64,000 bases of DNA from Cinclus cinclus (GCF_963662255.1 NC_085046.1:95931324-95995323); one strand, 5' to 3'. Positions 13,340 through 26,991 are shown, counted from the first letter of the stretch. Notes: generated by a model not told the origin, from the sequence alone. Program-made: numbers and translations.

Positions 13340-16300
13340 ATTTGTATATAATTGTTATCCTATACTTAAATTTAAAAACAACCAAAATAAAAAAAAAAAT
13401 CACATATACTCTACTTGCATTATTCTTTTTTCTACCCAAGAATGTTTGACGTTTATAAGTGTAATGAGCTAAAATCAGTAGTAAATTCTCCAATTTGGTT
13501 TGTTTACTTCTGAGCTGCTAAATACTATTATTTACAAAACTGCTTCAGTAAAAACATCTAGCCATCTGAACAAATAAGTGAAATACTTTTCCACCAACTG
13601 ATTTTTGAATAAGCTTTTATAAAGCAAACTCAGTTTGACAGCTGCAAAAATTCAGCCATGTAAGTCTGCATAATTCAAGGCCCACATATTTACAAAAACT
13701 CCTAATGAGGGGAATAAAACTAGAATCTATATTTCTGAAGCAAATTAAAGTTTTGTAGAATACACAGAATGCATTTTAATTTATAACCTGTGTTTGAAAG
13801 ACAAACTAGAATACTACACTATTTGGGAAATAGTAATCACAGGAATAGTTGGAAGGCAGTAATCACAGGAACAGTATGGTCATTATATTTTGTGGACTTT
13901 CCTGAGCTAACAGAAGCTCCTCAGAGATGGAATTAACTCCAGCTTTGGAGTCTTGAGTAGCAACTTCCAGACCGTATCCTGGAGTTTCTTCTAACCTATG
14001 TTGTCATAAATTTTACTTTATGACAATGTTAGCTGTGAGCCTGCACACAGAGGTTGAGGTTTACAAAGGAGTACTTCCATTTTAAAAGCCTTTAAAAGTT
14101 TTCTACATGTCTGTTTCTCTTTTGAGATTTTTAAGACAGTGATCAAGTCAAGATCAAAGCTAGATGATTATATTGACTGCTCGGGTAAGAATCTTCCTCT
14201 AGAGACTAAGGAGACTTCACTGAGTAATGGTGCTGATCTGTAGAGATTATTTCTATCCCTGTTCTGTCAAGTACCAAACTACTCAATGTTTTTATATCAC
14301 CTATGACAGATTTCTTTCTCTGACATTTCAGGATCCTCAAATATCTGTAGGATGCTACAGGAGATGTTTTTTGTCATTGGAAATCACATTTTGCGTAGCT
14401 GATGTATTTTAAGCTCCATGTGTTAGAGTTTAGAGTGCTTTTAATGAACTAATAATCAGTAGGTTTAGTAATATAATTAAAGACAGCTTACCATTGGAAA
14501 ACTTTAATTTGAATATCAAAAAATGAAGCAATAACTGTCTTTTTGCTGATGGGAGCCACCATTTGAACAAAACTGTCCGACTATCTTACTTTATGACACA
14601 TGTCAGAGTTCTTACTTGTCACATTCACTGTAACAGTGAAAACACCATAGCACCATCCTTCATGAAATAAAAATCTGGGTTGCTATAGAGCCTTTCAGAT
14701 ACTCTAACAATATAGCTTTCCGTGGACCATGCAGTTAGGATTATATATGTGTGCATGTATACGTGTTTTGGGGTTTTTTTAAGAAATTTCAAAATAGGCA
14801 TTTTATACTTTTGGAAATACCTAGAGGGACTTTTTCTTGCCTTGTTTCCATGGTCCTTGTAAAATCTAAACAGTTAAGTACCTCTCAAATACCAAAGATA
14901 TCCACAGTTCAGTGTGATTGCATAATGGATTCTTCCTTTTTTTTCCTAAAGAAACATCTGGAAGACTGAAGAAAAACTTTTAATACTACTGCATGGGTGA
15001 TTGAATTAGGATGAAATTGTTTTAGGGAGAGGAATGAAAATAAATAACTGATCTGGTGTTAGCAATTTTCAGTGATTTGAATATATTGTTTAAAAAGAAG
15101 GTCAGAAATTAGAGAATTTGACAAGGATTTAAGTAAAAATTTTGCTTTTTTATTAACCAAAAAAAAGTTATTAATTTTTAATTTTGGAAAGAAATGTTAA
15201 TGCACCAAGAAGAAGAGACATTTGATAGATGTTCCTAGACTTTTCCTAGAAATCTGGTTCACTGAATTTTCAGTACATACATTTAATTGAGAAAGTTGAA
15301 AATTTTTGTATCAAAATTATTTTTAAGAAGGAGTAATCTCTTATAATATTTTAGTCATTCTTTTGTTTCTAATGTTGTGAATGGGACATTTCACACAGAT
15401 ATATCTTGGGAAATTTCTTGATTAAAAAATTGATGGAAAGAAAAATGAAATTTCATTTCATTATGATGGAGATATTTAAGAACTTCAGGAGAGGATGCCT
15501 GTGTTTCAGGGGGAAAAAAATCCATGGAGAAAAATCCTTGATCTATGCTATTTCCTCTGGAAGCCATCTATTTTCTTTCTTTTCTCTGAAAAACAAAAAA
15601 TAAAAACAAACAACAACAACAAAAACCTCTGTGTTTTTGGTAACCAGGACAATCAAAAACATACATAAAATAGTCTAAAACAGACTGGCTTAAGGAGACC
15701 TGTTGGCTCATCAAATATATCTCTAGTTCATGGAGATTATGGCAAGTTTTAAATTGAACCAATATATCTTTCTGACATTTGGTCACTTTGCTGAATGTCT
15801 CTGAAGTTCCTTAGCATCCTCTCAAGCATGAGCTCCTCTAAATAATTTTGCATGATTTGAGCAATTTTTCTGCTTCTTAGTTTGGCTGCAGATACAGACC
15901 ACTGAAATAAATACTAATAGTTTGGTATTATGGATTGCATAAGGGTGCAAAGCCCTGCTACTTTTCCAGGGTAAGCACCACAGCATGCAGGACAAGCCAC
16001 TTGGTGAACCCAATATTACCTTGTGAACAAGAAACATTTCTCACCATCAACAGGGTCTGCTCTTAATTGAAGTGCCTGTTTTGACATGTTTTATCACAGA
16101 TTTAATGGGCCAGAGAATCTCTCCCTACCTCTGGTGTATCCTTTTCCTTCCCTGGTTTTACTAAGTCTGCAGTGGGCAAAAGGGTAATCAAGTATGTCTG
16201 GAGAGACTGATCTGACCTAATGAACATATGTCTGAGTTAATGAACATTTCCATGGACTTTGTCAGTGCACATCCTAAGGCAATTGTAGGCACTGAGCGGC

Positions 16301-18299
16301 TGTCATTTCCTGAGCTGCAAAGTTGTTCAGTTAGCTTGCCTCAGCAGTAAGTCACTCCAGTTAGTGTTTCTATTAATAACTGCATTTAAAGTAGCTCTAA
16401 TTTTGCTAGGGGTTTGATCTTATGTTGGGGACAGAATGCTTCACTGCTTGTTTACTGAGATCCATAACTGCAGGCTGCTAAGTGCGAGTGAATGGTTTGA
16501 TTTCCTTCATATTTCATTATTTCCTCAAATCTCCTGAAGTTTTACAGATGGAAGAAGAGAAGTTGTAAGAATGTAAGTTTGGGGTGTTATGTTAGCACCT
16601 AGTCTCCTTATACTGAAGGACTGCCTGCTGTCTGTCTCATTTCTTCTCTGCCTGGATCAGCTCTTATTCCCACTCTAGCTCTGGCTATGCAGCCTCGTGA
16701 AATATCTATCACTTGCTCCCTTGAATAACATTGCAAGGTTTTATTTTCATGTTTGACTATATGGGAGGGTGAGAGAGTCCACCAAGATGCCAGTGAGCAT
16801 ATGTCTATTCTAGTGTCCTGGGTATTTTTGCAACACAGATGTGCCAGCTTTGCAATCCTTTTATGTAAGCAAGAGAACAACTTACCTCACTAAAGTAGTC
16901 ACAGTGGTATATGGTTATTTTAATTAAACTGTAAGTTATTTTAATGAAGCTCTATGGCTTTCTCATGACAGCAGATTTCACTCATTCTTTGGGATAGTAG
17001 GAACACAGCCAGGCTGAAACTGCACACACAGAATATTCACAAATCCTCAGAGAATGAAGAGTCAACTGCAGCACCCTGTACTTCCTTGCTTAGATAAATG
17101 CTACCATCTTTGACAACAGTTGTTGTTTCTTTTCCTTTTTAACAAAAGATGTACCAGAATTTTGCCATCAACAAGAAAAAAAAACAATAAATCATTTTGT
17201 CAGCCTAATAATGTCATGTAACTGGTTGAGTGGTAAAAAGGCAATTGCAATTCAGTGGAGAGAAATGTAGAATGATGCACTCATTGATGAGTTTATAACT
17301 GATACTTCTGAGAAAATGTCAGCTTATGCTCTGTAGCAGTCTAAGAAGTAAAAAATGTTAAGAATGTTTCGGAAAGGAAGAGAGAACAAATCAGAAGACA
17401 TTGTTACTTCTTTGTACAAAGTGCAAGAAGTCCTTCAACATTATGTGCAGCCCTGGCTGCAACAGCAGCATCCACAGAATGTTACTGTGTCTCCCACAAA
17501 AGGGAAAACTACCAGGTGTGAAAAGTAAAGCAAATGTCAACACGAAGAATTTACATAGAAGAAACAACTATAGTGAAGGTTTTTGTTTGTTTTTTTTTTA
17601 CAGAAGAGAGATGCTGAAAGGGGTATGATGCAGTTCTATAAAACTGTAGGCACAGGAAAAATAAATAACTATTGTTTGTCATCTTTCACACTAGTTAAGG
17701 GCATCTTTTTAAAACAGTAGGTGTAATAGTTTATTTAGGTTGAAAAAGCAGCAGGAAAAACACACGGAAGAAAAATCCACTCAAGCCTAAAAACCCACAA
17801 AATCATTCTATCTAGCCCTGGAAGTCCAGAAGCTGTTTATATTTGCTGTCAGATATCCCAGGGATAAATCACATCTGATTTATTCCTTTCTCAGGTATGT
17901 GTTCCTGTCCACTCTTAGAAACAGATCATTGGGCTTTATGTACCTTTGGTGTGACCTGATGAAAAATTGCTTCAATGAAAAGGGATGTGCTTTCTTTTCT
18001 TTTAAAATATATAGACTAATTCATGGGCTTTTACTTCTCTTTTTCTTCCATTTAAGCATATCTTAATGAATTGCCAAGAATAGGATGAATAACATATAAT
18101 ATTTATATAACCACCTCTCAAATCTAAATATGCACATTTTTCTTTTAAATATTAAAGACTGTACTCCTTCTTTCCCATATTGTTGTCCTTGTAGAACCTT
18201 TGAGATAAAATTCCTGTGTAAGCCACAGCTTGTATCATTCAGCCCTCCAGCTCCCATGAGTGACTGGAAGGACTGTTAGTCTGCAATGCTACACTTTTC
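13340..18299. other. Unique AT-rich non-coding DNA
   Basis: No supported gene or transposon. A small imperfect tandem (18 bases, one mismatch) occurs at 13832-13849 and 13858-13875. A CAA-rich stretch lies at about 15608-15622. The GC-slightly-richer part at 15.9-16.9 kb has short frames of up to 90 codons but no recognisable protein. Confidence 0.65.
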
Positions 18300-18815
18300 A
18301 AAGAATCATAGAATGGGTCAGGTTGGGTGGGACCACAGTGGATCCTCTGATCCAACCTTCCTTCTCAAGTAGGGTCATCCTAGAGCACATTTCAGAAGAT
18401 GAAGTCCAGATGGTGCTTGAATATCTCCAGTGAGGGAGAGTCCACAGCCTCTCTGGGCAATCTGTTCCAAGGCTCAGTCCCTTGCACAGTAAAGTTCTTT
18501 TTCACATACAAGTGGAACTTCCTGTGCATCAGGGTCTGCCTCTTGTCCTCTTGCTTGGCACCACCAAGAAGAGCCTGGCTCCATCCTCCTGACACCCTCC
18601 CTTTATAAATAAGGTCCCCTCTGAGTGATTTCTTCTTGAGGTTGAACAGACTCAACTCTCTCAGCCTATCCTTGCAAGAGAGATGCTCCCATCCCTTTAC
18701 CATGTCTCTTGCCCTCTCCTGGAGTTGCTCCAGGACTCCCATGTCTCTCTTATCTTGAGGAGCCCAGAAGTGGACACAGCACTCTAGATGAAGCCTAATC
18801 GAAGTCCATGAGAGT
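18300..18815 (-). mobile_element. CR1 LINE, 3' part, 5'-truncated
   Basis: Read on the minus strand, this is the 3' end of a CR1 non-LTR retrotransposon. The plus strand opens with AGAATCATAGAATGG, the complement of the CR1 3' terminus. The minus-strand frame at 18392-18742 still resembles the C-terminal end of the CR1 ORF2 reverse transcriptase: a WNRLPREAVDSPSLEIFK block close to its end, and RLRELSLFNLKKKSLRGDLI upstream. CR1 ORF2 encodes endonuclease and reverse transcriptase; only a remnant of the tail is present, so the copy cannot move itself. The lack of the rest reflects the 5' truncation usual for CR1. The adjoining segment at 18850-19305 is also CR1-derived and may be part of the same insertion. 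Confidence 0.92.
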
Positions 18816-18849
18816 AATCTTACTTGCTGCCCTGGTCCCTATTCGTCCA

Positions 18850-19305
18850 GTACTGAACTCCACAACCTCACTGTCATTAGAGCCAAGGCTGCCCACAGTC
18901 TCAAATCTCCATCAAGACATTCTATGTTTGTTGATATGAGGCCAATCAGCATGCCATTCCTTGGGGGAATCATCCACTACCTGTGGCAGGAAGTAATTTG
19001 GCTCTAGCAGAGAAGTGCCAATGGTTCCTCATTCTTCTGTGTACTGCTTCTTGCACAGGACTGACACACAACCAAGACCACCCCCCATGTAGAGTTGTTT
19101 ACACTTTCAGGCTCTCTGCACAAGAGATTTGTAGTTATTCTGACCTTCTTCTCACAAACCCACCCAGGATGCTCAATAAGCTCTCATCTTCACACATTTT
19201 GCATGTTACATCAGAAACTAGACAGAATACCCAATAATTTCATTTACTTGATTGATCCAGTTGACATACCAGCAGCTGGGCACCAGAGAGAAAAGTGATC
19301 CAATG
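18850..19305 (-). mobile_element. CR1 LINE, degraded ORF2 fragment
   Basis: From memory of avian CR1 consensus sequences, this stretch resembles an upstream part of CR1 ORF2 in reverse orientation: ACCTCACTGTCATTAGAGCC near 18870, CATGCCATTCCTTGG near 18950, and AAGCTCTCAT near 19180. It is much more degraded than the neighbouring 3' segment. The sequence joining the two is missing compared with a full-length CR1, so this is either one CR1 with an internal deletion or two insertions side by side. No long frame survives. Confidence 0.55.
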
Positions 19306-22300
19306 CTGGTCAAAGGAGAGCATAGATGAATACTCATACAGAACTGCCCATGGGTTAATGATATTTATTATTTCTCCTTCTTAAGAAAAAGGCATAAATT
19401 GGCATTCTGTACCCATTTCAGACAAAGATCTTTGGGTGATTCAAAAGGTTAGTCATGATATTTTCACACACATTGATTATGAAAATTCAGTTGCCAATTA
19501 GTAAGGAAGACATGAAGGAAACAAGCCTCTTTTTCTTTCCCTTGTTTCTCTATAGAGGTGATTACTGAATATCAATAAGCACAGATGAAACGTCTCAGAG
19601 GATTTTGGATTAAGCATAGAGAAAGACCACAAGTAAAGCCTCAATTTGTTACAATGTTCTTTTAGATCTGTTGTCTTTGCACAGACAACCAACAAGATTG
19701 TGAGATTTCAGGTAGTAGGTACCAAAAAAAAAAAAAGAAAAAGAAAAAAAGAAAAAAAGAAATTTATTGTTGTATTTATGCTTACTGTAGGTCTTGCTAT
19801 TACTCTGTCTCTTGTGAGGTCTGGAAATGTTATTTATTTTGTCTCTGGTATCAGTACTGATCACAGCAGGCAGACATCTGCTTCAAAAAAGCCATATCTC
19901 AGCTGGTTCTTCTCTTCTCAATGGCAAAGTCAGCACAAAGGCCAAGGACTCAATAGAAATGAAACCACAACCTCTGTCTGGTCACTCCTGGTCCAGGTTG
20001 AGATAATATGGAAGGATTATTACCTCAACTGCATGGCACTTGTTCTGTGGATAAATTGACTATTTCAATCTTCTGGGCTGTCAATTCAAAAACTTTTATG
20101 GACACTACAATAAAAGAAAGAGAAAAAGAGGGAAAGAGAGAAAGAGAAATTTACTGTGCTCCTAGTAGCAGTAAAACCATTCCTGCTGTCCATCTCTGTT
20201 ATCATCTATTTGCTTATTTCTGTTCTGCAGTCTTTAAGCTTGATCATTGCAACAATTATATTGCATAACTTTATTACACCTTTTCTTTTGAGGTATATAT
20301 GAGCTCAATATAAACTTACTACAACAGAAAAAGGTAAAATATTATATGCACATGTGTGGTTCAACCCTGCCTGATAAAATGGGGGAAAAACCCTCAAAGC
20401 AGTCCTAACTATGTTTTTTGCACATGCGACAATTCAAAATACAGTAGTGCATGGTTCTCAATAATGTATAAAGTTGCAACATTGTTCTTAAGAGTGCAAA
20501 AATAAGAAAGAAATAAATGAATCTAGAAATTCTGGCAATGCAAGCATGAAGTGTGGTCACAGAGCATTCCACATACCCTCTCCAGAGTATTGGCAAAAGA
20601 GCAAGAAATCCCACCCATCAAAAAGTCAATTGATCATTTGCAACAAAAACCTGGGACAGCTTATGGTTATAAAAAATAATGTATTGATGGTATATTTAAT
20701 GAAATATTAATAATCCTCTGGAGAAGAGGAAATGTTAGGACATTATCAGGGAACATCTTTGAACATGACAAGGAGGAGAGTGGCTAAAGTTGTTATAAAA
20801 CTACCCAATTATTTGTTTGCTTATTCATTTATTCAAAATTTTAAAAAAAAGAAAAGCTTTTCATTAAATATTTTTCTTTTAGGTTAACAGTCATTCTGCA
20901 GTATCTTACAAAATGTCAAATAAGTTCATTTATTTAAGCAATTCTCACAAAGCACTTGAGGAACTTGCTTCTAGACTTAGCATAAAAGACAAAAGCAATT
21001 ATGCTTAAAATTAGTGGTTGGCCTCCATGAGCTCTCATCCATTCTTCTGCTGTATTCAAAAAATTTTCTTTTCTCTACTTCCTTCTAAAATAATCTTGAA
21101 GCGCTCTTTGCAGATGCAAATACTTCCAAAGTTTTCCAACATGATAAAGAAATATATTTGAAAGTCATGTCAAGAAACCATAACAGGGGAAACCAAACTG
21201 ATGAAAAAGAGCTTTTCTTTATACCCAAATCTAATCTGCAATTATTTTACTTATAATTCTTCAATTTAAAGTAATTTCCTGGAGGTGGTGCCTCCAGTAC
21301 AGTAACAGCTGTTATTCTGTTAGAATTGTCCTAATAAAAGTTTCTAAATACAAGCTGAAATAATTTCACACATATAAGAGCCATTAAGAACATGGTCAAA
21401 CATACGATAACTGTAAGTTTCTTTTGTCAATTTGCCAACATTTTTACTCTGAGTGTCGTTTTGTACTTCTTTAGTTAGAAGAACTACTTGAATAAACAGG
21501 AAGTGATAAACCTAAAAGTTTCAATTATTTTAATTCTGTAGACAAAATGCAACAACAAACTTCATATATTAGAATAAATGTGTATTTTATGTAATGTGTT
21601 CACCAGGCAAGACACAGAACACAGTCAGAGAGACTGATAGAGCTACACATTTACCCTCTGCAGAATATTGCCTGGATTGTGTTATCTATTGCACATCATT
21701 GTTGAGGGATGAGAAGAAGTGGAGGTGGCATTAAAATGCTAAAATTTTGTTCTTCAATATGAAGCTGACTTCACCCATGTTCTGAAAGTTCAACTATTAT
21801 TACTTAAAAGAGGAGTTTTGTTCTATCAATTGTACCTTAATAAAAATAGTAAATAAGTCTTTGCATTTACAAAGAAAATCAGTCTAGATTCCTTCTTATT
21901 TTCTGTGTTCTGTGGTACTACTGGAGTCTTTCAGTAGCATACACAACATAACATAACAATAGCAAGGCACACTGAGATGATTTAGGAATGGAATTTGGAC
22001 TTATATAGGAATTATTTTGGTTTTATTAGTTTAATTCCAGCTTCTATAGCCTTTGCAAGTATTTGGGGTAACAGCACTTCATTACTTTGTCAGATTCTGA
22101 TTTCAATTATATTGCTATCAGGTTGGCATAATTTGCCAAGTAGTACAGGTATAATTTCTGATTTACATTAATATTAGTTTAGTAAGAGTTAGTCCACAGC
22201 TATTCTGGAAGGACATTCTAAAATGCCTCATGCCTGTCAGCTAATTATGTCTTTGAATTTTTTTTTTATTTTTAACATAATAGGCACTAAATAATGCATT

Positions 22301-23288
22301 TATATAGTTATATTTTACATATGTACTTGGTGTTTTTTTCTAATTCCTAAATTATAGGGGGTTGTTCAGGCACTCACATATTATTGACTCATGCTATTCC
22401 TCTTTTCTTAAGTTCCAACAGAATTACAGAATGAATTTTTAACAAGAAATTGTTATCATGATAGAAAGGAAGTTGTTGTAGGCTTTTCACTCAAGGTATG
22501 TGCCATGAGAGAGGAGGCAGTAGAAAATAATGAGATGCAAACTAATTCTTTATTCGTAAGAGTATGACTCCATTACCTTCTAAATGTTATCTATCTTTAC
22601 ACCAAGAAGTAAAAACATTTCTACAGAATGCATACATATTAAACTATTTCTTAGGGGATTTATTTTAAAAACACATCCAAAGAGAAGAAATGTCAACTAG
22701 ACAAAGCAAGGACAGAGATTTTGTTGTCAGTACTACAGCTGAAGACCAGTTTGTGAAAGATGGTGTCCCCACACAGAAGAAGATACAATTGCTGTTCTGT
22801 GATAATAATCCATTCAAAAGACTGATAAAGAGGGAAAAAGTCTCCCAGAGCCTACACTTTTAGAATTTTCAATGTACCAAAATTATCACAGAAATTTGGG
22901 TGGTAGCTCGGTTCTATATACACTGTCTAGAATTTGCAAACATAGAACAAAAGTTGTAATATATCATTATCAAGACTCCCCAAGTTATTGAAGTTTCTTA
23001 AGTCCTTTATTAGTATTTATTTGTAGGCCATCAGTCCATGGGTGTTTTTCTGAAAGAATTTGTTAGCTTTTTTTCATGTTACTTTTTTTTTTTCCTGAAA
23101 CATATAAGACAGCAGATATGACAATTAATTAAAGGTGCAATGGGAAAATAATCACATTTAGGTGACAAGAGAATTTGGTAGGATATAGCCAGACCCTGCA
23201 ACTGAGGTCCCAGTGTTCATTAGGGCACTCATTGGTCTGAATGATACTATGAACAGGCAGATTTTTTCATGTCCATTTTCAGCAATTT
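19306..23288. other. Unique AT-rich non-coding DNA
   Basis: No supported gene. Simple-sequence features are an A-rich run with interspersed G at about 19723-19762 and a GA-rich run at about 20110-20150. The 137-codon plus-strand ORF at 19646-20059 crosses the A-rich run and has a poly-Lys stretch; it is a chance frame. Confidence 0.65.
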
Positions 23289-24115
23289 CCTAGAATCATA
23301 GAATCATTTAGATTGAAAAAGACCTCTGAGTCACAGAGTCCAATTATTAAGCTAGCACTGCTGTGTTCACCAATAAGCCATATCCCCAAATGCCACATCC
23401 ACATGCTTTTTGAACATTTCCAGGGATGCTGATTCCACCACTTCTCTGGGCAGCCTGTTCCAATGCCCAATCACCTTTTCAGTGAAGAAACTTAGCAATA
23501 TCCACTCTAAACCTTCCATGAAACAATTTTTAACCACTTCATCGTTCTGTCACTAAGTGCCTGGAAGACTGACCCCCACTCACTGCAATGTCCTTTCAGG
23601 TAGTAGTAGAGGGTGATAAGATTTCCCCTGAACCTTCTTTTCTCCAGGCTAAGCACCCACAGCTCCCTGAGCTTCTCCTCTTAAGCCCTGGGTGCCAGGT
23701 TGTTCACCACCTCAGATCTTTGGACACCCCCCAGAACCTCAATGTCTTTTTAACAGTGAGAATGCCCAAAACTGAACACAGGATTCAAGATGAGGCCCCA
23801 GCAGTGACCGAGTACAGTCCCTGCCCTGCTCCTGCTGGCCACACTGTTCCCCATACAGGCCAGGAAGCCATTGGCCTCCTTGTCCACCTGGGCACACACT
23901 GGCTCATGTTCAGCCACTGTCCATCAGCACCCCCAGCTCCTTTTCCACCAGCAGCTTTCCAGCCACCCTGCCCCCAGCCTGCAGCACTGCCTGGGGCTGT
24001 TGTGACCCAAGGGCAGGACTCAGCACTTGGCCTCATTTAACCCCACACCACTGGGCTCAGCCCACCAAATCAGCCTGTTCAGATCCCTGTGCAGAGCCTC
24101 CCAACTGCCCTTCCT
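23289..24115 (-). mobile_element. CR1 LINE, 5'-truncated, about 0.8 kb
   Basis: The plus strand begins with AGAATCATAGAATCATTTAG, the reverse complement of a CR1 3' end. It then follows the CR1 3' region almost continuously: CTGGGCAGCCTGTTCCAATG near 23450, CTTTTCTCCAGGCTAAGCAC near 23640, TGCTCCTGCTGGCCACACTG near 23825, and TTGTGACCCAAGGGCAGGAC near 24000. The element is therefore on the minus strand with its 3' end at 23289 and a truncated 5' end near 24115. The frames of 150 codons (plus) and 83 codons (minus) inside it are by-products of this repeat. It closely resembles the CR1-Y type by recall; subfamily assignment needs an alignment. Confidence 0.93.
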
Positions 24116-24394
24116 TCACTTTCACATAACCAGCCAAAAACTATGACATTTCTAGGTTCAGAGCTTTCAACAGGTTTTCCAAAATTCAGGCAAGCTGCTG
24201 GGGCCTTCTTTGACTCCATTTTCACAAGCATCTGTAGTACAGATCTTCACAAGCATCTTACCATTTGTCCTGACATCTTTACTTGAAATGTGTCCCGGAA
24301 GCTTGGCAACCCTGGTTTAGATTTCCAGTCTCTTGAAACAGACCAAAGTGTAAGTGCTACATGTCCAAACAACTATGCATACTTTAAGGATTAT
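24116..24394. other. Short unique spacer between CR1 and LTR
   Basis: About 280 bases of unassigned sequence between the CR1 copy and the solo LTR. It contains two near copies of CACAAGCATCTK about 25 bases apart (24223 and 24249), and nothing recognisable as a gene. Confidence 0.5.
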
Positions 24395-25096
24395 TGTTGG
24401 GGGTTGGTTCTCTCCCTTTTCCCTCTGTGGAATTTTCCCCATTGTCATGCTAAGATACCTGTTGACTGGGCCCTGGTGGCAAGGGGAGGAGGGGAGAGAG
24501 AGGAGGGAAACCCCTGGATATCCAAACATCCAGAAGAGGAAGCTGAAGGCTCTGGCTCACCCCATTTCCCCGCGGAGTTCGGATGAGAAGGACGATCGCC
24601 ACCTCTGTCCCATTCCTGCCATCCCAGCGTCGGGAGCCATCCTCACTGCTGTGGGACCCTGCCCTGCTCCCTTCTCGCTGTAACCTGCTACCATCCAGCA
24701 CTCTGCTGATCACCAGGACCCACACCGTGAGCGGAGAGCTCTCTCTCCATCTCTCTCTCCCCCTGGGACAGCGCTGCCATCACCCCCAGCCCTCCTGCGG
24801 CTCTGCGGGACCTGCCCGCCCCCAGCACCGGGAACTGCAGCTCAGGGAAAAGGTGCCTGCAGCCAAAAAACACTGGGACTGAGTTACTGTTCTGTTTGTG
24901 GGTAATTTCATAGCTGTTGTTCTTCTTTGTCTTGTTAGATATACTAGTAAAGAACTGTTATTCCTACCGCCATATCTTTGCCTGAGAGCTCTCTTAATTC
25001 CAAAATTATAATAATCGGAAGGAAGGAAGGAAGGATAACATTTTTTTTCAGTCCAAAGGGAAGCTTCTGCTTTCCTTAGCAAAATTAACCCTTTTA
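24395..25096 (+). mobile_element. Solo LTR, ERVL-like avian endogenous retrovirus
   Basis: The segment starts with TGTTGGGGGTTGG, a TG-starting LTR terminus. It has a long GC-rich U3, then AGTAAAGAACTGTTATTCC (near 24948), which matches my memory of the polyadenylation region of a common songbird LTR, followed by CTTTGCCTGAGAGC and AATTATAATAATC. A GGAA-repeat stretch (about 25018-25036) and a short U5-like tail follow. No retroviral genes and no second LTR flank it, so it is best read as a solo LTR left after recombination. The 3' boundary is uncertain because the canonical CA terminus is degraded. Such LTRs carry promoter and polyadenylation signals and can donate them to host transcripts, but nothing here shows that. 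Confidence 0.8.
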
Positions 25097-26991
25097 GGTA
25101 AAAAATAAAAAAAATTGTAATGACTACAAATTCATGTGGTCACAGACACAATCAGGGTCCTAAAAATAAAATCTACTTATGTATCTAAATGGATAAGGTT
25201 CACTGTGATTTTTAATTATAGTAATCCGAGTAATAATCAGAAGTATTAGTTTTATGGAGAAAAAAAACTTAAAAGCTCTTTTTAAAACAATTCAAAACAA
25301 TATAATTTCATGCACATTTATGTTCTTTTTGATTTTACCTACAAACAGGATAAAAAGTGATACTTGAGAGTACTTGCAGAGCATGACTACAAGAAAGAAG
25401 GGCAATATTCAAGAATAATACATGCAGAAAGTTTTATTAAAATATATCTAGTTTAAACTGAAATGATATTTTAATCAGAAATGCATTCAAACATCTTAAA
25501 TATCCTATTTCTCACCATCTATTCCATTATTAATCAAATAATTAAAACATAACTTCATTTTGTACACTTATCAAATATTTTTTTTCTTTCAGTTCTACAG
25601 CAGGTTTTTTTTTTTCTGTGAATATCTGGTGCTGAATAGTTGTTGGCATGAGCAGGTGGCTTTTATATATCTATCAGTATCAAGGTAACATCAAGACATT
25701 GAATTTAACAGATTGAATTGTAATATAAATACATTAGAAACACTTTTTGTCTATATCAAAAATATTCTCTGATTCCAGATAAAGGTAAAAACCCCCTACC
25801 ATTTAACATTTAGAAGCTACGCTAGACTCTAATCTCATGACTATAACAAACACATAAAATACACACCTAAGGAAATATACTGTAAAATAATATTCTCTTT
25901 TTTCCATTTGTGGTCTAAGAATATGAATAAGTAACTGAAGAATCCCATAGGCAGTCACTGCTTCCTTTAGATTAATGAAGTTTCATCTTTTGATCAAAAT
26001 AATCAAAGCTCCAGGACAAAGCATCAGGGCTCCAGGAATGCTGTAATATGAATGCTTAAATTACAGCTTTTTATAAACTGCATACTGAGGAAAACACTTA
26101 AATAATTGAGGTGTTTTTCAAAACCTTGGTCAGAATCTCTAAGGGATCCATAGCAATGGTGGCTGCTACTTTTTTTAATATGTTTTGAATTCAGTCTTAG
26201 GGACCAATATTGTGAGATCTTCTCTTCCTATTCTGCCAGACTATCCTACAGGAACAATGTATATCACAGGGATTGTTTTCTGAGTGGGATATATAGTCCT
26301 CTGATTTATCTGGATGTTTAGACTTCTTTGTCCTTTGATGTGTTCAATCACAAGAAGAATTCTAGGATAATAGCCATTTGTCACTGCTGTGACAGTACAG
26401 AAGCCACCAGTCCTAAGAATATCTCAGTGCTCCCAAGCTCTTCCTCCCTGCAAGCAGCGCTGGCAAACAGCACAAAAGTGGCACAGTGGCACTGATGTTG
26501 CCTGGGTCCCCAGCCCCACAGCTCACAGGTGCTAAAATGGCCCTACAACCACGTGTCCTCGTGTACCAGCCCCAGTCTCAGAACTTATGTTTGTCACCTG
26601 TAGCATGGTGATCCCCTGTCTGTGGTCCTGTTCATGCAGCTCCAACTCTGACCCACAGGTACCAGATTAGAGCTTTCTATGTGCTGCTGGTTCCAATGCA
26701 AAGTTGTCAGTGGCAATTTTATCACAGTCTTAAGGAAAAAAATATTTATCTACACAGACTTCTGATCTGATTTTTTTTTTTACAATACACAGCGTGTGGG
26801 AGTTTTATCCCTCACATCTGTTGGGAGGGCAGAAGTGGAAAATTTTAATAGCATGTCTCAGTCACCAAGACAACTGTTTCAACCCTCCATGCAAATGCTT
26901 TAAAACCTATCTTTTAAAACGACTATCATGTTGTTTTGGAGTTTTTTTTCTGTGATTCTATTCCCTAATTTTCTTTATTATCAAGACTGAA

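Noticed and set aside
13044..13493. 149-codon minus-strand ORF
   Set aside because: No recognisable domain, begins in ordinary AT-rich DNA and runs into the GC-richer LTR-like patch. No splice or promoter context.
23588..24040. 150-codon plus-strand ORF, one of the longest in the window
   Set aside because: It lies on the antisense strand of a CR1 copy. Its length comes from the GC-richer CR1 sequence, not from coding constraint.
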